DNA from: Hyunsoonleella aquatilis
GTDB taxonomy: Bacteria > Bacteroidota > Bacteroidia > Flavobacteriales > Flavobacteriaceae
Assembly (NCBI RefSeq): GCF_014270105.1
Contig: NZ_JACNMF010000002.1
Location: forward strand, 725,923 to 789,922
Length of the DNA stretch: 64,000 nucleotides
Direction of reading: 5' to 3'
Each line of letters starts with the position of its first letter. Positions within the stretch are counted from its first letter, which is position 1. A program made the position numbers and the translations under genes. Shown here one piece after another: positions 8,666-18,427 of this stretch. The notes beneath the pieces are model-generated. The model had not been told where the DNA came from. It worked only from the letters and a program-made list of their open reading frames with translations, and ran no database searches.

Positions 8666-9976
8666 GTGAATTTTTTTAATCTTTCGTTGCAACTCAAGGG
8701 GTTCCCTATAAAGAAGGCCAAACAAGATTTTGCCGAGATCCAAAGCCAATCGGAAGATGAATTTATAGCGTATATTCAGAATAAAAAACGGCAGATTCTT
8801 GAGTACCATTTAAACAACAACCCTTTTTACAAAAATTTTGTGAAAGGAGCCGATTTGAGCGATTGGAATTCCATCCCAATCATTCATAAAAGTGATTTAC
8901 AGATTCCCTTGGCCCAAAGATTATCAACCGGGTTTACGACAAAAAACTGCCATTTACACAAAACTTCCGGTTCCTCAGGGACACCATTAATTTTTGCAAA
9001 GGATAAATATTGCCACGCCCTAACTTGGGCCAATTTTATGGACCGCTATGCTTTGTTCGGGATTGATGTAGAAACATCAAAGCAGGCACGTTTTTACGGT
9101 ATGCCTTTATCGGGAAATGGGCATTATAAAGAACGTTTAAAGGATAAATTGGGCAACCGTCATCGGTTTTCAGTTTTTGACTTGAGCGACGATACGTTTG
9201 AAAGGAATATTCATCAATTTGAAAAAACAGCTTTTGATTATATAAATGGTTACACAAGCACTATTGTGCTATTTGCCAAATATTTAGAGAAAAAGGAAGT
9301 TGTTTTAAAAACAATCTGCCCCAGCCTAAAAGTCTGTATTGTCACTGCAGAAATGCTTTTTGAAGCCGATAAAGTTCTATTAGAAAAGCAATTGGGCGTT
9401 CCAATTATCAATGAATATGGCTCAGCGGAATTGGGGCTGATCGCCTTCAACAACCCCCAAGGCGAATGGCAGGTAAATACACAAGACCTCTTCGTGGAAA
9501 TTCTTGATGAAAATGATTTACCAGTTCCAATTGGAAAGGAAGGACGTGTAGTTATTACTTCACTCTACAATTTGGCGCATCCTTTTATTCGTTACGATAT
9601 TGGGGATATTGGGTCTATTGCGCCTTCTTCCTCAATTCAAAAACCAATTTTACAAAGTTTGATGGGTAGGACAAGTGATGTGGTTAAACTTCCCAGCGGT
9701 AAAACCGCGGCGGGCCTCACTTTTTATTATGTTACCAAAACCATAATTGAAGACGATGCCGATGTCAAAGAGTTTGTTATTGACCAATTAACGCTGGACA
9801 CTTTTAAAATCACTTATGTGAGCTCCGATAATCTTTCCACGGAAAAAACAAAAGCTATTCACCAGGCTGTAGAAAACTATCTTGAACCGGGTTTGACCAT
9901 TCACCTCAATAGAACCAACAAATTGGAGCGAACCAGTTACGGAAAACTAAAGCAGTTTACATCCCACTTGACCTAA
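8666..9976 (+). CDS. Phenylacetate-CoA ligase/CapK-like adenylate-forming enzyme
   Basis: A 436-residue member of the AMP-forming superfamily, PaaK/CapK branch. The P-loop-like TSGSSGTP lies at residues 100-107, INEYGSAELGL is the A5-type motif near residue 250, and IRYDIGDIG the A7-type motif near residue 312. It begins with GTG, the only start that keeps the family N-terminus. CapK-like proteins are often linked to capsule or exopolysaccharide loci and may activate an acyl group for sugar decoration; this copy lies tail-to-tail with the polysaccharide cluster, overlapping the last gene by 20 bases. Its real substrate is unknown. Confidence 0.8.
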   Translation: MNFFNLSLQLKGFPIKKAKQDFAEIQSQSEDEFIAYIQNKKRQILEYHLNNNPFYKNFVKGADLSDWNSIPIIHKSDLQIPLAQRLSTGFTTKNCHLHKTSGSSGTPLIFAKDKYCHALTWANFMDRYALFGIDVETSKQARFYGMPLSGNGHYKERLKDKLGNRHRFSVFDLSDDTFERNIHQFEKTAFDYINGYTSTIVLFAKYLEKKEVVLKTICPSLKVCIVTAEMLFEADKVLLEKQLGVPIINEYGSAELGLIAFNNPQGEWQVNTQDLFVEILDENDLPVPIGKEGRVVITSLYNLAHPFIRYDIGDIGSIAPSSSIQKPILQSLMGRTSDVVKLPSGKTAAGLTFYYVTKTIIEDDADVKEFVIDQLTLDTFKITYVSSDNLSTEKTKAIHQAVENYLEPGLTIHLNRTNKLERTSYGKLKQFTSHLT

Positions 9977-10742
9977 CGGTTTGCTTGGATTTCACAAAAA
10001 AATACTCGAAAAAAAACAAGGCCAAATAGTAGAGCGACTTTGCAGTTGAAAAGCTCAAACCCTTTTTGTACACCAAATAATTATATTTTAATAAATTAAA
10101 TTTATTGGATGAAATGGAGTTCTTTCTAATTCTGTAAACTCCTAAAGGCTCTTGTATGCCCAAAGCTGGTTTTTTACTTTTTTTGACGGCTTTAAGCCAT
10201 AGCAACCAATCCTGCCGTTTTCTTAAATTTGGGGTGTATATTTTGCCTAAAACTTTGGTATTATAGATTCCTGTTAAGTTGCCGATGTAATTGCATCTTA
10301 AAAATTTTTGATACGAAAGTTCTGGAAGTGCCACGACAGTTTTGTGTAAAAGTGCTCCTGATTCATCCATTAAATCATAGCTGGAAAAGCATATATCGCA
10401 GTTGTTTTTACTCATAAAGTTAATCTGCTTTTCTAATTTTCGGGGCTTCCAAAGGTCGTCTGCATCTAAAAAAGCAATATAGTCGCCTTTTGCGTGTTCA
10501 ATGCCTTTATTTCGTGAAATGGCGGTACCGTGGTTTTTTTCGTTTTGAATCAGTTTTATATTGGAGTGCTTCTTTAGGTAGTTTTTAATTGTCTCAACAG
10601 TACTATCTGTTGAGGCATCATCAATTAGCAACAATTCCCAATTGGATTGAGACTGATTTAAAACACTTTGGATAGTTTGATCAATATATGCATCGGAATT
10701 AAAGGTGGGCGTTATAATTGAAACCAAAGGAGCTGTTTCCAT
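9957..10742 (-). CDS. Glycosyltransferase family 2
   Basis: A 261-residue GT-A fold transferase. Residues from 5 on read LVSIITPTFNSD, followed by LLIDDASTDST and the metal-binding FLDADDLWKP (DxD motif) near residue 90. This is the standard single-domain GT2 found in polysaccharide loci, acting at the cytoplasmic face of the inner membrane. ATG at 10742 (METAPLVS) is preferred to a GTG seven codons upstream, which would overlap the upstream gene. It is the last gene of the leftward polysaccharide operon, one base after the glycosylphosphotransferase stop. Confidence 0.88.
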   Translation of the reverse strand: METAPLVSIITPTFNSDAYIDQTIQSVLNQSQSNWELLLIDDASTDSTVETIKNYLKKHSNIKLIQNEKNHGTAISRNKGIEHAKGDYIAFLDADDLWKPRKLEKQINFMSKNNCDICFSSYDLMDESGALLHKTVVALPELSYQKFLRCNYIGNLTGIYNTKVLGKIYTPNLRKRQDWLLWLKAVKKSKKPALGIQEPLGVYRIRKNSISSNKFNLLKYNYLVYKKGLSFSTAKSLYYLALFFFEYFFVKSKQTVRSSGM

Positions 10743-10743
10743 C

Positions 10744-12156
10744 TTAATACGCCTTCTTTTCACCCTTGAAGATATTGATAATCGTTTGAAAAATAATTTT
10801 CAAATCAAGTAGGAGCGACCAGTTTTCTATATAAAAAATATCCATTTTAACACGGTTGATGATGTCGCTATCAGATTCTATTTCCCCTCTAAAACCACTT
10901 ACCTGCGCCAACCCTGTGATTCCGGGCTTTACGTTGTGGCGGTACATGAAATTGTATTTATCAATGATTTTGGCATACTCATCTGTATAGGAAAGCATGT
11001 GAGGCCTTGGGCCTACAACGCTCATTTCTCCCCGTAAAACGTTAATAAACTGGGGCATTTCGTCAATACTTGTTTTTCGTAAAAATTTTCCAATCTTGGT
11101 AATGCGTTGATCACCTTGTGTAACGTAAGTGCCCCTTAATTCCTGCGTAGTCCTTAATGAGCGGTACTTGTAACAATTGAATTCCTGATAATTAATGCCG
11201 TTTCTTTTATGCCTATAGAATAGCGGGCCCTTAGATTCAAGCTTAATCAATATGAATAAAATAATGGAAAGCCAAGACATGATAAAAATAATAACCAATA
11301 GGGAAAATACAACGTCAAAACTTCGTTTGACAAACTTATTCAAATCATCGTTTAGGGAAACCTCTGGCAGGGAAAGTACCGGCAGGTAACTGTAATAATC
11401 CGTTTTTAACCTCTTTGTCAAAATTTTGTCTGTACTTGGTATAAACTTTATGTTGCATTTGTTTTTCTCTGCGTATTGCATAAACTTCTTTACCTGTTTA
11501 TCGTTAAGCTCATCTATGGCACAGTAAATCTCGTCTATTTCATGGTTTCTCTCTAAAAATTTATAACTCTCATTTATGGTCCCCGATACGTTTTCTGCTT
11601 CTTTAGAATTAGTAAAAAACCCTTTTAGGTTGTATCCTAATTCCTCTTTTTCAGTAAAAAGCTGACGGAGTTCTTTTGCGTTATCGCAATCCCCAATTAT
11701 CAACACGTTCCTCAGATTTCCTTTTAAATACGCCCGAAACCCTTTAAGGGTATAGTAGCTTAAAAATTTGACAAAGGCTATAGCCAAAAAGGAATAGATC
11801 AGATAATTAAAGGTGACAAAGGCATCCAACTCCACACTCCTAAATATCCCAACAAATGCGAAAGTTATGATGGCGTAGGCACCAAACTGCTTGAGTAATA
11901 AAGAAACAATATTAAAAGGTGAAGTGTATCTATAAACGCGATAAAACTTCAGAAAATAAGCGGCCAAAGACCAAAAAGTGATAGAATAAAAGGCATAGAG
12001 CAGGTATTTATTGTTCAGCGGTTCAAATGAGAAAAAGTATAAATCCTCCTCATTCAATCCCAACATATATGCTGCCATAAGATTTAAGACGAATAAATCA
12101 TATATCAGCAATAATGGTTTCAACAACCAGGAATACCTGCCTCTTGCATACTCCAT
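10744..12156 (-). CDS. Exopolysaccharide polyprenyl glycosylphosphotransferase
   Basis: A 470-residue initiating transferase of the WbaP/WcaJ type, which moves a sugar-1-phosphate onto undecaprenyl phosphate. Four to five membrane segments in residues 10-140 are followed by a Rossmann-like cytoplasmic domain (VLIIGDCDNAKEL), a further helix near residue 285, and the catalytic bacterial sugar transferase domain with RNGINYQEF, KYRSLR, KTSIDEMPQF and the hallmark VVGPRPH. It is four bases after the UDP-glucuronate decarboxylase gene. A second initiating enzyme, of the MraY/WecA type, lies two genes upstream, which is unusual within one locus. Confidence 0.92.
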   Translation of the reverse strand: MEYARGRYSWLLKPLLLIYDLFVLNLMAAYMLGLNEEDLYFFSFEPLNNKYLLYAFYSITFWSLAAYFLKFYRVYRYTSPFNIVSLLLKQFGAYAIITFAFVGIFRSVELDAFVTFNYLIYSFLAIAFVKFLSYYTLKGFRAYLKGNLRNVLIIGDCDNAKELRQLFTEKEELGYNLKGFFTNSKEAENVSGTINESYKFLERNHEIDEIYCAIDELNDKQVKKFMQYAEKNKCNIKFIPSTDKILTKRLKTDYYSYLPVLSLPEVSLNDDLNKFVKRSFDVVFSLLVIIFIMSWLSIILFILIKLESKGPLFYRHKRNGINYQEFNCYKYRSLRTTQELRGTYVTQGDQRITKIGKFLRKTSIDEMPQFINVLRGEMSVVGPRPHMLSYTDEYAKIIDKYNFMYRHNVKPGITGLAQVSGFRGEIESDSDIINRVKMDIFYIENWSLLLDLKIIFQTIINIFKGEKKAY

Positions 12157-12159
12157 CCA

Positions 12160-13146
12160 CTATTTATTAATATATCCTGAAAAATCTTTATGCTCCCTTT
12201 TATGAAGCTCTTCTTGGCTAAGGCCTTTAAAATATTCGAAGGTAATGGCCATCCCCTCTTTTCTGTCTACCTTGGGTTCCCAGCCCAAAACTTTTTTCGC
12301 CAATGAAATATCCGGTTGCCTTTGCAAAGGATCGTTTATAGGTAGATCTTTATAAATTACTTTGTTTGCAGCCCCTGTAAGCCTTATAATCTCCTCTGCA
12401 AAATCCTTTATAGAAATTTCGTTCGGGTTGCCAATATTCACGGGATATTGATAATCACTTAACAATAATCTGTAAATACCCTCAACCTGATCATCCACAA
12501 AACAAAAGGAACGTGTTTGCGAACCATCACCAAAAATTGTCAAATCCTCGCCCCGCAATGCTTGCCCCATAAAAGCAGGTATAACACGACCATCGTTCAA
12601 TCTCATCCGTGGGCCATAAGTATTAAAAATTCGAACAATACGGGTTTCCAGGCCATGAAACCTGTGGTAAGCCATAGTTATGGACTCCTGAAAACGTTTT
12701 GCCTCGTCATATACCCCTCTTGGACCAATTGTATTTACATTTCCATAGTAGTCCTCGGTTTGCGGATGCACCAAGGGGTCTCCGTAAACCTCTGAAGTTG
12801 AAGCTATAAGTATTCTTGCTTTTTTTGCCAAGGCCAAGCCTAGCAGGTTATGCGTGCCCAGAGAACCTACCTTTAAGGTTTGGATTGGAATCTTCAAATA
12901 GTCTATTGGGCTCGCCGGAGACGCAAAATGTAAAATATAATCTAGGTCTCCGTTCACACTTACAAACTTTGTGACATCATGTTCAACAAATTCAAAATTA
13001 GGATGGCCCTTAAGGTGTTTGATATTCTTTTGGTCGCCAGTAATAAAGTTGTCCATTCCTATGACCTGATATCCTTCATTTATAAATCTATCACACAGAT
13101 GAGACCCTAAAAACCCCGCGGCACCTGTAACCAATATTCTTTTCAT
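12160..13146 (-). CDS. UDP-glucuronate decarboxylase (UDP-xylose synthase)
   Basis: This 328-residue SDR enzyme should convert UDP-glucuronate into UDP-xylose, using bound NAD+. The NAD-binding GAAGFLGS is at residues 8-15, TSEVYGDP at 117-124, and the catalytic pair is Tyr146/Lys150 in YDEAK. The pattern [11 protein letters not shown] is specific for UXS rather than for dTDP-glucose dehydratases. No UDP-glucose dehydrogenase is encoded in the window to supply its substrate, so UDP-glucuronate must be made elsewhere. It is operonic with the polysaccharide genes on both sides. Confidence 0.92.
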   Translation of the reverse strand: MKRILVTGAAGFLGSHLCDRFINEGYQVIGMDNFITGDQKNIKHLKGHPNFEFVEHDVTKFVSVNGDLDYILHFASPASPIDYLKIPIQTLKVGSLGTHNLLGLALAKKARILIASTSEVYGDPLVHPQTEDYYGNVNTIGPRGVYDEAKRFQESITMAYHRFHGLETRIVRIFNTYGPRMRLNDGRVIPAFMGQALRGEDLTIFGDGSQTRSFCFVDDQVEGIYRLLLSDYQYPVNIGNPNEISIKDFAEEIIRLTGAANKVIYKDLPINDPLQRQPDISLAKKVLGWEPKVDRKEGMAITFEYFKGLSQEELHKREHKDFSGYINK

Positions 13147-13175
13147 ATTATAATCTACATTTTACTTGTGGCTCC

Positions 13176-14333
13176 CTATTCATCCTTGTTATTTACATTA
13201 TGTAAGACCTCTTTGCCCTTGTTTTTTACATTATTCACTTTATTCCTAAAACGTATTCTCCTTTTTATATTGGAAAAGCTATAGTTGTACCTGTAAAAAA
13301 AATATCCTAGCCCTATCACAGTAACTACCAGTACAGCTACCATCCAAAAGTTATAAGATGTGCTTCCCAAAATGATAAATAAATAAACGAATACCAAGTT
13401 AAACGCCCCAATAATTAGACTCGCTTTTTTATGAGACAGATTAAAGTAATCAATTAAGATATGATGCGTATGGTTTCTGTCAGCCGAAAACGGACTTTTT
13501 CTATTGGCTAATCGAATTGTAAAAACCCTGGCCGTATCAAATAGAGGCACAATAAGTATTCCTATGGCAATTAACGGTATGTTCTCAATTAAAAATGGAA
13601 GGTGTTCTAACTTATCGGAAGGAAGTGCCAAAAACTTTAAGGTAAGGATGCTTATGATGAACCCAACTATAAGAGAACCGGTATCCCCCATAAAAATCTT
13701 TTCATGAGAAGCGGATAAGTTGTATTTTAAAAATGCAATTAAACAACCATTTAGAGTTAAACTCAATAAAAGATAAAAATAGTCCTTTGTCATATAAAAA
13801 ATGGTGGAATAAATAATCAGTATTACTATACCCACTATGGCAGCCAAACCGTCAATGCCATCAATAAGATTATAGGCATTAACAATAGTCATCATAATAA
13901 ATCCGCCAATCAAATAAGATATATACAATGGAATATCATAAACACCAAAAAACCCGTGGAGCGAACTAATGACGAACGCTTCGTTACTTAAAACAAAAGC
14001 TATTGATATAAACTGTGCGGCCAATTTGGTATATGGAGATAACACAACCAAATCGTCCTTGAGGCCAATAATAAAAAGAATGGTCAACCCAGGAATAAAA
14101 AACATGGCCTCACTATTATCGCTCCATTCCCTTAAAAAAAATAGAGCGAAAATTAATGTGTAAAAAAATGAAACCCCCCCCAAAGTTGGAGTCCTTTTTA
14201 AATGAGAACTCCTGCTATTGGGCTTGTCCATAAGGTTTTTGTATTCCACAAGTCCAATAATTTTTGGGATAGTAAAATAGGTTAACACATAAGCTCCAAG
14301 GAAGAAAAGAATACATTGGTAATAGACAGGCAC
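13176..14333 (-). CDS. MraY/WecA-family polyprenyl-phosphate HexNAc-1-P transferase
   Basis: A 385-residue multi-pass membrane protein of the WecA/TagO/MraY group, which starts glycan synthesis by loading a HexNAc-1-phosphate onto undecaprenyl phosphate. Visible motifs are the Mg-binding region after SHLKRTPTLGG, NAYNLIDGIDGLA, FMGDTGSLIVGF and the HTHHILIDYF segment of the last cytoplasmic loop. It starts with GTG; no in-frame ATG is near. A -7 box (TACTTTTG) lies 18 bases upstream, so it may have its own promoter within the cluster. Confidence 0.9.
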   Translation of the reverse strand: MPVYYQCILFFLGAYVLTYFTIPKIIGLVEYKNLMDKPNSRSSHLKRTPTLGGVSFFYTLIFALFFLREWSDNSEAMFFIPGLTILFIIGLKDDLVVLSPYTKLAAQFISIAFVLSNEAFVISSLHGFFGVYDIPLYISYLIGGFIMMTIVNAYNLIDGIDGLAAIVGIVILIIYSTIFYMTKDYFYLLLSLTLNGCLIAFLKYNLSASHEKIFMGDTGSLIVGFIISILTLKFLALPSDKLEHLPFLIENIPLIAIGILIVPLFDTARVFTIRLANRKSPFSADRNHTHHILIDYFNLSHKKASLIIGAFNLVFVYLFIILGSTSYNFWMVAVLVVTVIGLGYFFYRYNYSFSNIKRRIRFRNKVNNVKNKGKEVLHNVNNKDE

Positions 14334-14350
14334 AGCTAACTTTTATTTTC

Positions 14351-14358
14351 CAAAAGTA
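14351..14358 (-). promoter_or_regulatory. Possible internal promoter box TACTTTTG
   Basis: Leftward reading gives TACTTTTG, fitting TAnnTTTG, in the 73-bp gap before the MraY/WecA-type gene. The -33 element is not clear. Confidence 0.35.
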
Positions 14359-14406
14359 AGCATTTTATTTTTTTGAAACGTTTTATAACACTTAAATGCA
14401 TTACTA

Positions 14407-15603
14407 TCATGCCTTTAAGAAGTCCAGCATTTTGAAAGCTAATTTTTTACGGTCAAAATCTTCTTTGAGTCTATGAAAGCCTTCTCTATAATCTTTTGGT
14501 TGATTCAACATCAAATGGACCTTATCCAAAAAGTCGGACTCATTTTCCGGCTCGAATACCTCGCCAATTTTGTATTCCAGAACCAACTTTTTGGATTCAC
14601 CTTCAACGCCTAATAAAATAGGTTTGTGCATTGCCACACTTTCAAAAATCTTAGACGGTATTACGGATTTAAAAGTGTCGCTTTTTTTTAAGTTTACCAA
14701 ACTTACATCCAATATTGAAATATAATCCTTAATCTCATTCTTGGGCACGAGACCAATCATCGAAACATTGTTAAGTTTTAGTTCGCTTTTCAGCAACTCA
14801 AGTTCTTCTTTTTTTGCACCTGATCCAATAAAAAGGAAATGTATTTGTTGATTTGATATTTTGCTCGCGCTTTTTAAAATAAAGTCCAATGCATGAGCCA
14901 TACCATGGGTGCCTATATAACCTATTACAAACTTGCCATCAAGGTTCAGTCTTTCTAGCAGTTCTTTGGGTTTTTCCTGTGGTTTGAATAGTTGCAAATT
15001 CATTCCATTTTTTACAACCATGACCTTTGACGTTTCAATATTATGCCTTTGTGTTAGCTGCACCTTAAAAGTATCCGTAACAACAACAATTTTATGAGCA
15101 GACTTGTACATCCTCCTTTCCAAATATTCAAAGAACTTGATTGCTGGGGTGTCTTTCATGGCTCCAACGGCTTTGATAGACTCTGGCCAAAGATCTCGTA
15201 CTTCCATTATCCAATATTTTCTTTTCCAAAAAGACAACCATCTCCCAGAAATGGCGGTGAAAAACTGTGGAGAGGTTGCTACTATTAAATCGGATTTGAT
15301 GAATAGGCCTGCTATAAAGGATGAAACCATGAAGCTTACATAATCCAAAATTCGTTTTACAAAACCTTTGTTTGCGCTGATATACGACCAAACCCTAACC
15401 ACATTTATACCATCAATTTCTTCTTTTTGGAACAATTTGTTCTTGTAGCCGCCAAAAACTTTTCCTTCCGGAAAGTTAGGGGCGCATGTGATTATAGTAA
15501 CCTCAACACCCTCCTTCACCCATTCCTTACAATGTTCATATGTCCTCGTTGCAGGAGCGTTAACCTCGGGAGGAAAGTTGTCGGTTAAGAAAAGTATTTT
15601 CAT
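14407..15603 (-). CDS. Glycosyltransferase family 4, WbuB-like
   Basis: A 398-residue GT-B transferase starting MKILFLTDNFPPEVNAPATR, a start shared with the WbuB group that adds FucNAc-like sugars in O-antigens. The C-terminal domain has FVIGYIGTHGMAHALDF and the nucleotide-sugar site around PSKIFESVAMHKPIL. Its ATG overlaps the stop of the heparinase-like gene (ATGA), showing tight translational coupling. The pairing with a heparinase-like and a bi-domain oxidoreductase gene recurs in many O-antigen loci, suggesting the three act on one sugar. Confidence 0.88.
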   Translation of the reverse strand: MKILFLTDNFPPEVNAPATRTYEHCKEWVKEGVEVTIITCAPNFPEGKVFGGYKNKLFQKEEIDGINVVRVWSYISANKGFVKRILDYVSFMVSSFIAGLFIKSDLIVATSPQFFTAISGRWLSFWKRKYWIMEVRDLWPESIKAVGAMKDTPAIKFFEYLERRMYKSAHKIVVVTDTFKVQLTQRHNIETSKVMVVKNGMNLQLFKPQEKPKELLERLNLDGKFVIGYIGTHGMAHALDFILKSASKISNQQIHFLFIGSGAKKEELELLKSELKLNNVSMIGLVPKNEIKDYISILDVSLVNLKKSDTFKSVIPSKIFESVAMHKPILLGVEGESKKLVLEYKIGEVFEPENESDFLDKVHLMLNQPKDYREGFHRLKEDFDRKKLAFKMLDFLKA

Positions 15604-17174
15604 AAACTAATTTTAGTGTCAAGTGATTGATTAAACCTAATTATGGCCTTTTTAGCTTTTTGCGTTCTATTAAAGCCCATTGCATAATCAAAATTGGCCA
15701 CTTCAATATTTGAAGCCCCAACAAATTCAATAATTAAACCACTGTCAAGTTTTATGCTTCTGGATGTAATTTCCTCAAATTCAACACTGGGGTGAAAGTG
15801 TATGTATGCCCTTTGAGTGTGCATGGTATCAGTTACTCTATCAGAAATCAAAATTTTATTGTTTGCGGTACTAAATTCTCGGGAATGTAAAACGCCTAAA
15901 CTTTTGTATCCATCGTGTGTAGCCTTCACACTTTTTTCTGTCTCCTCAAGGGCAATTATTCTAGCTCTTTTTCCAACCCTAAAACCCCCCCATATTTCGG
16001 ACTGTTCAAAACCGTCCATTTGAACAGTATTGTGGGCGCAGGTTGCACGCTCCAATTGTCGCCTTTCATTTTTTTCATAAGTTGATATTCCCGTTTCAAC
16101 AATTACAGGTCTCATTTTAACATACAGCTCAAAACTGAAGGTATCGGAGTGGGCATGCCCTGGTTGATATGTAGGTCCAATATCACCAACATCAAGGAAG
16201 AGCTCATAACTGTCGTTTGTAAACTTTCTATAGCCACTATCACTTAGCTTTAATTTTGAACCATCCCATTTGATATCTAGTGTCCTTGCATATTTAAAAA
16301 GCTCCTCTGAACTTGGCGCTATTGCGTATGCGCTATCATTAACCATTGGAATATTACCATTTTTATAGGTTACCGCGTACAACCAAGATAACATTCTTGA
16401 AGCACAATCGGTTAAAAAAGACAACAAACCATCATGTTTCCATATATTGGACCTAACGAGATGAATACTATCCATCAAACGACACAGGATTATTTGATGA
16501 TACATTGGAGACAGTTCAAAGTGAGCTCCGTCATCCAGTGTTTGTTCCATTAGCTCATTAAATAGAATCTTCTTTGCCTTTTTATAAAATCTTTCGTCCT
16601 TAAAGTAATACGCTCCAAAGAGCAGCGCAAAACCATTCTCCAATAAATGATTGCCCAACAAATGATATTCTAAATTCCTCGAAAGAATTTGATAATGATT
16701 AAACAAAGTCTTATCAATGGAATCGTCTGAAATATTATGCTTTGATAAAAACTTAATCCAATTAATTCCTCTTAAGGATATTGGATAGGGCTCTTTACCA
16801 TCTTTTAAAATTGCATCCTTTTTGATATAGCCCCTTATTAATTCCAAAGCTTCGTCTGGCTGAATGTCTTCTTGATTTATAAAATCAAAATAGTTCAAAT
16901 TATAGGTCCAAAGTTTACCATATATATTTAGATTCCAATTTATCTCTTTTTCAAAGACATGCTCAATATTTAGAAAAATAAACTTGTTTGAAGAAAAAAA
17001 ACAATGGGAACAGTGTTGTATGTCCTTCCAATTAAGGTTAGAAACATTTTTTTTTAACTCTCTGTAAAACAATTTATTCGAAAAACTATTCCGAATAACA
17101 TAAAACAGCCTATAATAAATTTGTTTAAGCTTAAGGAACCTTAAAGTGTTATATAGCCTAAGAATACCCCTCAT
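15600..17174 (-). CDS. Heparinase II/III-like protein of a polysaccharide locus
   Basis: A 524-residue protein with an N-terminal alpha-toroid (about residues 80-290) and a C-terminal beta-sandwich containing GHAHSDTFSFEL, the signature of heparinase II/III lyases. No signal peptide is seen, so in contrast to degradative lyases it may act in the cytoplasm or at the membrane on a nascent glycan. ATG at 17174 is preferred to a TTG two codons upstream and overlaps the O-antigen ligase-like gene by 17 bases; its own stop overlaps the WbuB-like start. Lyase, epimerase or editing roles are all possible. Confidence 0.82.
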   Translation of the reverse strand: MRGILRLYNTLRFLKLKQIYYRLFYVIRNSFSNKLFYRELKKNVSNLNWKDIQHCSHCFFSSNKFIFLNIEHVFEKEINWNLNIYGKLWTYNLNYFDFINQEDIQPDEALELIRGYIKKDAILKDGKEPYPISLRGINWIKFLSKHNISDDSIDKTLFNHYQILSRNLEYHLLGNHLLENGFALLFGAYYFKDERFYKKAKKILFNELMEQTLDDGAHFELSPMYHQIILCRLMDSIHLVRSNIWKHDGLLSFLTDCASRMLSWLYAVTYKNGNIPMVNDSAYAIAPSSEELFKYARTLDIKWDGSKLKLSDSGYRKFTNDSYELFLDVGDIGPTYQPGHAHSDTFSFELYVKMRPVIVETGISTYEKNERRQLERATCAHNTVQMDGFEQSEIWGGFRVGKRARIIALEETEKSVKATHDGYKSLGVLHSREFSTANNKILISDRVTDTMHTQRAYIHFHPSVEFEEITSRSIKLDSGLIIEFVGASNIEVANFDYAMGFNRTQKAKKAIIRFNQSLDTKISL

Positions 17175-18417
17175 TTCCAATAAGTTTAGAGTTTTCGCTA
17201 AGAAACAACCCTGTAAAGAAAAATGTTTGTAAAATACCCGATTGCCTACTAAGAAAAGGTTCTACAAAACAAATTATAAAGACAAAACTTATGTAAAAGA
17301 GAATCAAACGATCCTTGTAAAAATTAAGGTGATAATAAAAAGAGGCGAAAATACCCATAAAAAGCATAAATCCAATAATTCCCATACCTATGTATGCCTT
17401 TAGAAATTCATTATGTGGATCAAACACACCTCGTTCTAATAAATAGGTGAATTTATACTTTGCTAGCTTAGCCTTCATAACCACACCAATATCTCCTACA
17501 CCATAGCCAAATAGTGGCGATTCTTTAATTAACTCAAAAGCACACTTATTATACTGAAAACGCTCCGACAGGCTACCTTCTTTGCTCTCGTTGAAAGAAT
17601 GTATCTGCTGATAGGACTGGTTCAATCTATACCTTAAAAGATAAATTGCGCCACAAAAGACCAATATTAGCATCAATACTGCAATTACTCTTTCCTTTAC
17701 ACCACCTGATTTGAATACCTGAACACTTCGATACAGCAAAATAGTACCTAAGAGAATTATGGCGATTTTAGACTTTAAAAGAAGTATCACCGAAGTAAAA
17801 ACTATGGCCAAAAAGTATTTCAAAACCCTATTGCCAAAAAGATTTTTGTAAAATGTGAGAAACAAAAGACTGGATAGAAGTGAAAAGGAAAAGTACAACC
17901 TGTGGACCCCAAATGTTATAAAATTTGCACCTCCATGATAAGTAATATATCTAAAGGTATGAAATGTAATTCCCTCATTCATTGTTTTATTAATGAAATG
18001 CATTTTTTCATTAATGAAAAAAGGAATCAAGTTGGCAGTACAAAAAAGACAGATTACAAAATTGGTAATTATAAAAAGACGCAAAAGAAGGTTTACTGGC
18101 CATTTCTTGCAAATAACAAAGAGTATTGGGGCAACAATGTAAAACGCCTTGTGCTCCGCCGCCTTTAGTCCCATTCCTAGTTCATTAGACCAAAAAAATG
18201 AAACCAACAACCATAAATAGAATAGTACAAAAAAAGCATAATACTTTTTATATCGATTAATATTGGCTAAAACTAAGGGTCTATCGAACTGCACTAGACC
18301 TATTAAAACCAACAATCCGATTAAAGGAGGAAGAAGTTTAGAATCAAGAGGTAGCAGACATACAAATACACTTGACAGCACCAACTGCGCTTTATCTAAA
18401 ATTTGGTTTTGTATCAT
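17158..18417 (-). CDS. O-antigen ligase/polymerase (Wzy_C type) membrane protein
   Basis: A 419-residue protein with about eleven transmembrane segments and one large periplasmic loop near residues 240-330. That loop has SLSERFQYNKCAFELIKESPLFGYGVGD followed by DPHNEFLKAYIGMG, the two conserved blocks of the WaaL/Wzy_C superfamily. Such proteins either polymerise lipid-linked repeat units or ligate them to lipid A core; sequence does not separate the two. With the EpsG protein encoded at 21808 the locus has two polymerase-type proteins, so this one could be the ligase. Confidence 0.85.
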   Translation of the reverse strand: MIQNQILDKAQLVLSSVFVCLLPLDSKLLPPLIGLLVLIGLVQFDRPLVLANINRYKKYYAFFVLFYLWLLVSFFWSNELGMGLKAAEHKAFYIVAPILFVICKKWPVNLLLRLFIITNFVICLFCTANLIPFFINEKMHFINKTMNEGITFHTFRYITYHGGANFITFGVHRLYFSFSLLSSLLFLTFYKNLFGNRVLKYFLAIVFTSVILLLKSKIAIILLGTILLYRSVQVFKSGGVKERVIAVLMLILVFCGAIYLLRYRLNQSYQQIHSFNESKEGSLSERFQYNKCAFELIKESPLFGYGVGDIGVVMKAKLAKYKFTYLLERGVFDPHNEFLKAYIGMGIIGFMLFMGIFASFYYHLNFYKDRLILFYISFVFIICFVEPFLSRQSGILQTFFFTGLFLSENSKLIGNEGYS

Positions 18418-18427
18418 TTGCTTACCA

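Noticed and set aside
9957..9976. Overlap of two convergent genes as an assembly error
   Set aside because: Both proteins have normal ends and 20-base tail-to-tail overlaps are common in compact genomes.
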